Positions 59,351 through 64,000 of a stretch of 64,000 nucleotides of DNA are shown piece by piece. The notes under the pieces are model-generated. The model was not told the DNA's origin. It ran no database searches and worked only from the letters and a program-made list of their open reading frames with translations. Source of the stretch: Scatophagus argus (lineage: Eukaryota; Chordata; Actinopteri; Scatophagidae); the NCBI RefSeq assembly GCF_020382885.2, contig NC_058499.1, positions 6,557,872 to 6,621,871 of the forward strand. The letters are read 5' to 3'. Numbering within the stretch: position 1 is the first letter of the stretch; every line of letters starts with the position of its first letter. Made by a program: the position numbers and the translations under genes.

Positions 59351-61077
59351 CACTGCCTTCAGGAGGAGGGACACACATGGCAACATAATGACTTATAATG
59401 GGTGTACACAACAACTGCACACTGTGTGTTTCAGCGCGTTTTTTTCTTCTTATGGGCATGAAGTTCATTCAACTTGTTCTTGGTCTGAAAATGAACAACA
59501 ACTTCAGCCCATCTGAGAACTTTAGCAGGTAGTAAATGTACAGGATTGTCACTGGAAATCAGTATTGGACTAATATAAGATTATTGTTTCCTTATGGACA
59601 ATAAGTGGAGTTTATATTTCATGAATTTCTTTTTTGTTTATACCACTTTACCCCAGCATTGTATAACCTTTGTTAGTTTGTTAGTTTAAATCAGGCTTCA
59701 CAATTTGCTTATGCTTCACACCACATGATGTTAAAATATGAGAGAATTAAATGATTTTCATACCCTCTAAAAGCACAACCCTGTTGCCCCTTTTCTGTTG
59801 TTTTTGTAATTAAGCAGAAGATTTTTATAAATACATAGATATTTAAATATTCAATGTTTTTTTGGAGGGATGCAATCATTATGTCTCTTTTCACTCCCAG
59901 TTTTCACTTATACTTTGCTTATATTGTCACATAAGCAGACAAAAGCAACAACTGTAGCTGGGACATGTTGTGCAACTCAGCAAAGGCCTGGAGGCCTTAT
60001 TGTCTGAGATGTGATTCTGTACTTTGAACTCTACAAGGCGACGCATGCAGCAGAACATGAACAGAGTAGCAGAGTCCTCCAGTGGATGTTGCGGGTATGA
60101 CACAGTACTGAGACCCAGCTTCTAACAGTGACACCACACACTGAGAGACTCCTCCACTGCCGGTGCGACCTGAACTTTTGCTGTGGTTATGAATCCTTGA
60201 ATCCTTGAATCCTTGAACCGACTAATGAATCATCAAAGGGTAAGCTGCCATGTGCCAGCATGCTACATTTATCCAACGCAGAGTTGCTTTTTACACTCGA
60301 CTTGTGTCTCTCAGTGATCTTTCCTCTGAGTTGCTCCTTTTAACTTCACGGTGCAGGTTTTACCAGAGTACTGACTCTCCAGAAGCTGGACTTTGGAGAT
60401 ACAGGGGTATTTGTACTAGAGTCAGTTAAAATCCCTTAAAGCACACGGGTGATCTGTGTGATAATGCGACTTCTAAAATCTGTTTGCATCACTGTTGATT
60501 TAGGTGGGTCATTTTAAAGGGCACGATTTTGCAGCTATGTAATTTCCCCTGCTTGAAGGAGATGCAAACAGGATGTGTTGATAGCGCCCCCTAGAGCTGA
60601 ATGTTACTCAAGTCAGGGAACAAACTGTGGCACACTGAGGTTACAGAAAGACTATTAAACCTTTGGTAAAATTCACAAGCAATCTGGCAGTAAATAAAAA
60701 AAGCTCCATCTTTACCAGTTGGATGTACTTTAAAGTAATGATGAATATTGAAACCCCAGTTATTATAATTCAATAATATAATTACCTTTATTCTGAAATT
60801 AGCTATTCTACATAACCTTTTGGATTTTTAAGTTAATGTTTTATGCAAAAATGATTATTTATGCATGTAATGATAATACTAACAGAGAGGAAAAACTGAC
60901 ATCCAAATATAAATGTATTTGTGATAGAGTACTTCTACACTGTGGTATTGCTAAGAAAAAAACACAACAGCAAAGTTACTCACTGTAAATATCTGTTACA
61001 CAAAGTTGACAAAAATACATAAACTTACAGTGTTGTAGGAAAAAATAATGAGTCACTAATTCAAAAATTCAAATTAC
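59351..61077. other. Intergenic region between tead4 and the DENND2-like gene
   Basis: About 1.7 kb between two minus-strand genes in tandem. It contains a short nine-base tandem (GAATCCTTG, about three units, 60191-60217) and AT-rich sequence. No coding exon was recognised. Confidence 0.5.
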
Positions 61078-61979
61078 TTTATTTGTAAAGTTTCATTGTA
61101 CTCTCAATCATGTTCGAGGCAAACCTAGTTGCTTTGTGAAACACACTGATACTGATTGGCCTAAGATACACGTCTTCCTTCAACATCGAGTCTGTCCAAA
61201 CCTTTTACATGAACCCAAATAAGAGATGGTGCCCATTTCTTTTCCAATAAAAGTTCATTTACTTATAACAGTGGTACATTTACCCAACAACCCCCAGTGG
61301 TCTACAAACAGTCTGGACTAGACTCTGTTAAATAAAGTCTATTATAAACTACAGGAGATTTATTTGCACTCATTTTGAAGGAAATCAGAAAAAAAAGAGA
61401 GATTAAGTTTGTCTACAAAAGAATATAAATTAAGTGAAAAGCCTCCTGTTGATGAAGAAGTTGTACTATTGTATTTATAAAAGCTTCTATAGAAAATACT
61501 TGGAATGTATAGGAAAATATCGTACAAAACGAGGCCTTCTTCTTCACAGGTTCATAGGTGAAGTCAGTGAAAAGGGGAGAACGCTGTTCCTAAAGACATT
61601 TACACTGTGCTGTGCGGTACAGTAAATACACTGCAGGGATTGACTGTAATCTGTTAAACATCCAAACCTGGGGAAAAGTCCAACAAGACACCGTTAGACA
61701 TCACGTTATTGTGCTGGAGGAGATTTTTGGTCCAAGCTGAGGAAACCCTCTGCAACGCTAATGGAATGACTGGTTAGCTGGGAGCTAAACCCTAACTTTT
61801 CCCAGATTCCTATGAGTCCAGTTCACTTCAACGGTCTTTCTGTCCATTCTGACCGAAAGACACATCTCCATCTCCATGTTCTCCACGCCCGGAGGAGAGC
61901 ATCTTCCTTGTTTATTCACTACACACCTCTTCTTGCTGCTTTTTTCCTACTTTCACAGGTGACATCCTGACTCCAGGCA
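61078..61979 (-). terminator. 3' UTR and poly(A) signal of the DENND2-like gene
   Basis: On the minus strand an AATAAA lies at plus 61078-61083, giving a 3' UTR of about 0.9 kb after the TGA at 61980-61982. The plus-strand frame at 61434-61625 lies inside it and is taken as chance. Confidence 0.5.
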
Positions 61980-62011
61980 TCATTTCTTGGAAAGGAATTT
62001 CATCTTGTTTC
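61980..62011 (-). CDS. DENND2-like terminal coding exon
   Basis: Follows GTTTTTCAG, completes a Gly codon and encodes NKMKFLSKK and TGA (61980-61982). Confidence 0.9.
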
Positions 62012-63907
62012 CTGAAAAACAAATAGATATGAATCAAATTAAAAAGAAACATGTGAAATGAAGCACAGAGTAAGTTCAGGCAATGTTTGCAATCTGCTTT
62101 ACAATGATTGGCTTATTTATTTGATTGGCCATATTCATGCAGGTGTACAGTGTGCACATAGTAACCTCTCACTCTCACTCTCACAGCCCCTTTATGATTT
62201 GTTTTGTATTGTAAATTTAATAAAGATTGATGTTCATGGGTCAACTGATTGAGCGATTGATTGAGGCTCACCTAGACCCTTGAGGAACTTGTTGACTCCT
62301 CTTTGCTCGCTCCCGGGCAGCGAGTCCAGATATTCCTGTGCTCTCACCTCAAATAGACCTGGAAATAAAAGAGCAAATCAGATACTTCTTAAATTTTAAA
62401 GTGAAATGATTTTAAAGAAACCACATGCCACCTCTCATTTAAATTAGGTTAAAGTAACTGTAAGGGATATATTCAGTTTAAAGTTGCAGTATCCTTAAGT
62501 TGTTTAAAGTTCATTTCTGACCTTATAAACAGCTGTTAACAAAAATAGTCTCCTTTTAAGGTCCTCTTACGTCTTTGTGACCATATCACACAGTCTTCAA
62601 CACATAATTAAAGCTACCCTCTGGAGGTTTCAGTATCTAGTGCTGCTATTTTGTTTCTTGGACACACGACATGCACGATGCTGGATCTGAAATACTTAAA
62701 AACATCTGCTTTGCAAATGTTTTGAGAGAGGAAATACGCTCGTCACATTTGTCAGGAGTGACATTCAATGTAAATATGACATTTTTTTGCTTACAAAAAG
62801 CTCCACGGGGAACTTTTAATTTAATTTTAATTATATTTTTTTCTGAGCACTTTTAGAACTCAACCAGACAAAAATTCTATTTATAAAGAAAGTCCTACAG
62901 TTACATGAAAACTAAGCACAATATATCTGCAGATCAAGAACATGTGATATGGTTGAAAGATCCAGAATAAGGGAAGTGTGACACTGAATGACAGTAAAAT
63001 TCATTGCAACATATGTTTATGAGGTTCATATTTCTTCCAGGCTTAAGGGAAAATCTTTATGTGACTGTTGTCTAGACAGAAAAAGCATAAATACAGTGTA
63101 GGGATACTGCAGCTAATCAAATCTCAGTACCTCTGAGGCCCTGCCTGCGCTGATCCCTCTCCTGGATGAAGCAAGTGAACATCTGGGTCTCCATGAACAC
63201 CTCCAAGAACCTTCTCAAGCTCTTGGAAGTGACCGCTTTGCGAAAGGCCTCGCGCTGAAAGGACGAGGGCGGGGAGGAGGAAGAAGAGGGGCTGGGCAAG
63301 GTGGGGGAGGAGACTGACTCATCCTCACGCTCTGCTCCACCCATGAAGAGGGAGTAGTGGCCCACCATCTCCACAAAGAAACGCACAAAGGCCTCCGACA
63401 CCACCGCGCTGAGGGAGCTGGAGTCTGGGTGGAGGTAGAGGTGAAAAAAATAGGAAAAAGTGATAAAACAGAAAAGACTAAATCAGATGATAGTTATTGG
63501 CCTAACACAATAATAAACACATCCAGTATTTCCAAAACCTCTCCAAATCCCTACTCACTGGAAATTCCAGATACTCAACCCTCAGGTTGACTGAAAGTTG
63601 AAATTATACAAAAAACTAGAGGTTGGAATTAAAACACTTAACACTTGAACAGAGCACCTTGAGGCCACCTAAATCAGGTCTTTAGGACAATTACAAAAGT
63701 AATGTGATTTTAATATAGTGTTAATATAGCATATTGTATATATATATTGTATAAAAACAGTACATCTTAACAGAACTGTAAAATACTGTAGTCAGAGTCA
63801 CCATTGGGTAGATCTCCCTTCTCGCAGGCCAGCTCCCTCCTCTTGTCCAGCACATGCTCAAGAGCCGCCTGCAGCTTGTGGGGAAGGATGGAGTCCTCAT
63901 CATCCAG
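61980..63907 (-). CDS. DENND2-family Rab guanine-nucleotide exchange factor, C-terminal exons (partial gene)
   Basis: C-terminal part of a DENN-domain protein; DENND2 proteins promote GDP release from Rab GTPases (Rab9-type) in endosomal traffic. Four exons join in phase on the minus strand: 63802-63907, 63131-63424, 62272-62358 and 61980-62011. Recognised family blocks are VSEAFVRFFVEMVGHYSLFM, FQREAFRKAVTSKSLRRFLE, VFMETQMFTCFIQERDQRR, LFEVRAQEYLDSLPG and the terminal VNKFLKGLGNKMKFLSKK. The dDENN region therefore appears complete. A Ser/Pro/Glu-rich linker of about 25 residues separates HYSLFM from FQREAFRK, longer than I recall for mammalian members. I recall DENND2A as the closest relative, but cannot separate DENND2A, 2B and 2C by eye. 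The 5' exons lie to the right of the window. Confidence 0.9.
62272..62358 (-). CDS. DENND2-like coding exon, LFEVRAQEYLDSLPG
   Basis: An 87-base exon between TTATTTCCAG and GTGAGC, with split Gly codons at both ends; encodes LFEVRAQEYLDSLPGSEQRG then VNKFLKGL. Confidence 0.93.
63131..63424 (-). CDS. DENND2-like coding exon with dDENN core
   Basis: Follows TCCACCCAG and ends AGAG|GTACTG. It encodes DSSSLSAVVSEAFVRFFVEM to RRQGLR, including the acidic/Ser-rich linker. Confidence 0.93.
63802..63907 (-). CDS. DENND2-like coding exon, LDDEDSILPHKLQ
   Basis: Follows CCCTTCACAG and encodes LDDEDSILPHKLQAALEHML, then DKRRELACEKGDLPN, plus one base of an Asp codon at a GTGACT donor. The motif D-D-E-D-x-LP-KLQ-ALE fits the DENND2 DENN domain end. 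Confidence 0.9.
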
Positions 63908-64000
63908 CTGTGAAGGGAAAGACACAGATGTAAACACAGTCAACACACCGCACTGAATTCATGCACTCATGTATTCACATAACATCTGGCAGAGTCAATA

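Noticed and set aside
58818..59468. 216-codon minus-strand open frame upstream of tead4
   Set aside because: Mostly Ser/Pro/Leu translated from the polypyrimidine and TCC/CA repeats; it is low-complexity chance reading and ends in the proposed leader exon in another frame.

Overview
The window looks like nuclear DNA of a bony fish, most likely a percomorph-type teleost. The genes have short, well-conserved exons with GT..AG introns of 0.1-11.5 kb. There are many CA/GT microsatellites, Tc1/mariner remnants, short retroposon tails and a tRNA-like SINE fragment. No bacterial operons, CRISPR arrays or viral genes were seen. Five protein-coding genes are supported; exon edges come from splice sites, reading phase and my knowledge of the families, with no database search.

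Layout. (1) 1-7632, minus strand: first coding exon of a KCNQ1-type (Kv7.1-like) potassium channel at 7145-7632; the rest of the gene lies off the left edge, and 1-7144 is its first intron. (2) 11155-18298, plus strand: complete mrps35 (mitochondrial small-subunit ribosomal protein, 8 coding exons, 334 aa), divergent from the channel. (3) 19433-21361, minus strand: complete mansc4 (3 coding exons, 400 aa, type I membrane protein), convergent with mrps35. (4) 24288 to about 58.9 kb, minus strand: tead4 (TEA-domain factor, 11 coding exons plus a proposed non-coding first exon). It has no in-frame AUG before the TEA domain and probably starts at a CUG. (5) 61980-63907, minus strand: last four coding exons of a DENND2-family Rab exchange factor, continuing off the right edge.

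The genes do not form one pathway: a channel, a mitoribosome subunit, a MANSC membrane protein, the DNA-binding partner of YAP/TAZ and a Rab GEF. The interest is in their arrangement. mrps35-mansc4 matches human 12p11 and tead4 matches 12p13. The KCNQ1-like and DENND2-like flanks recall human 11p15, where KCNQ1, TEAD1 and DENND2B lie. This suggests a piece of the 11p15/12p paralogon that kept copies lost from the mammalian 12p side.

The most notable observations are the AUG-less tead4 start, the paralogon arrangement, a G-quadruplex/polypurine tract at the presumed tead4 promoter, and one Tc1-type element family inserted in introns of two different genes.
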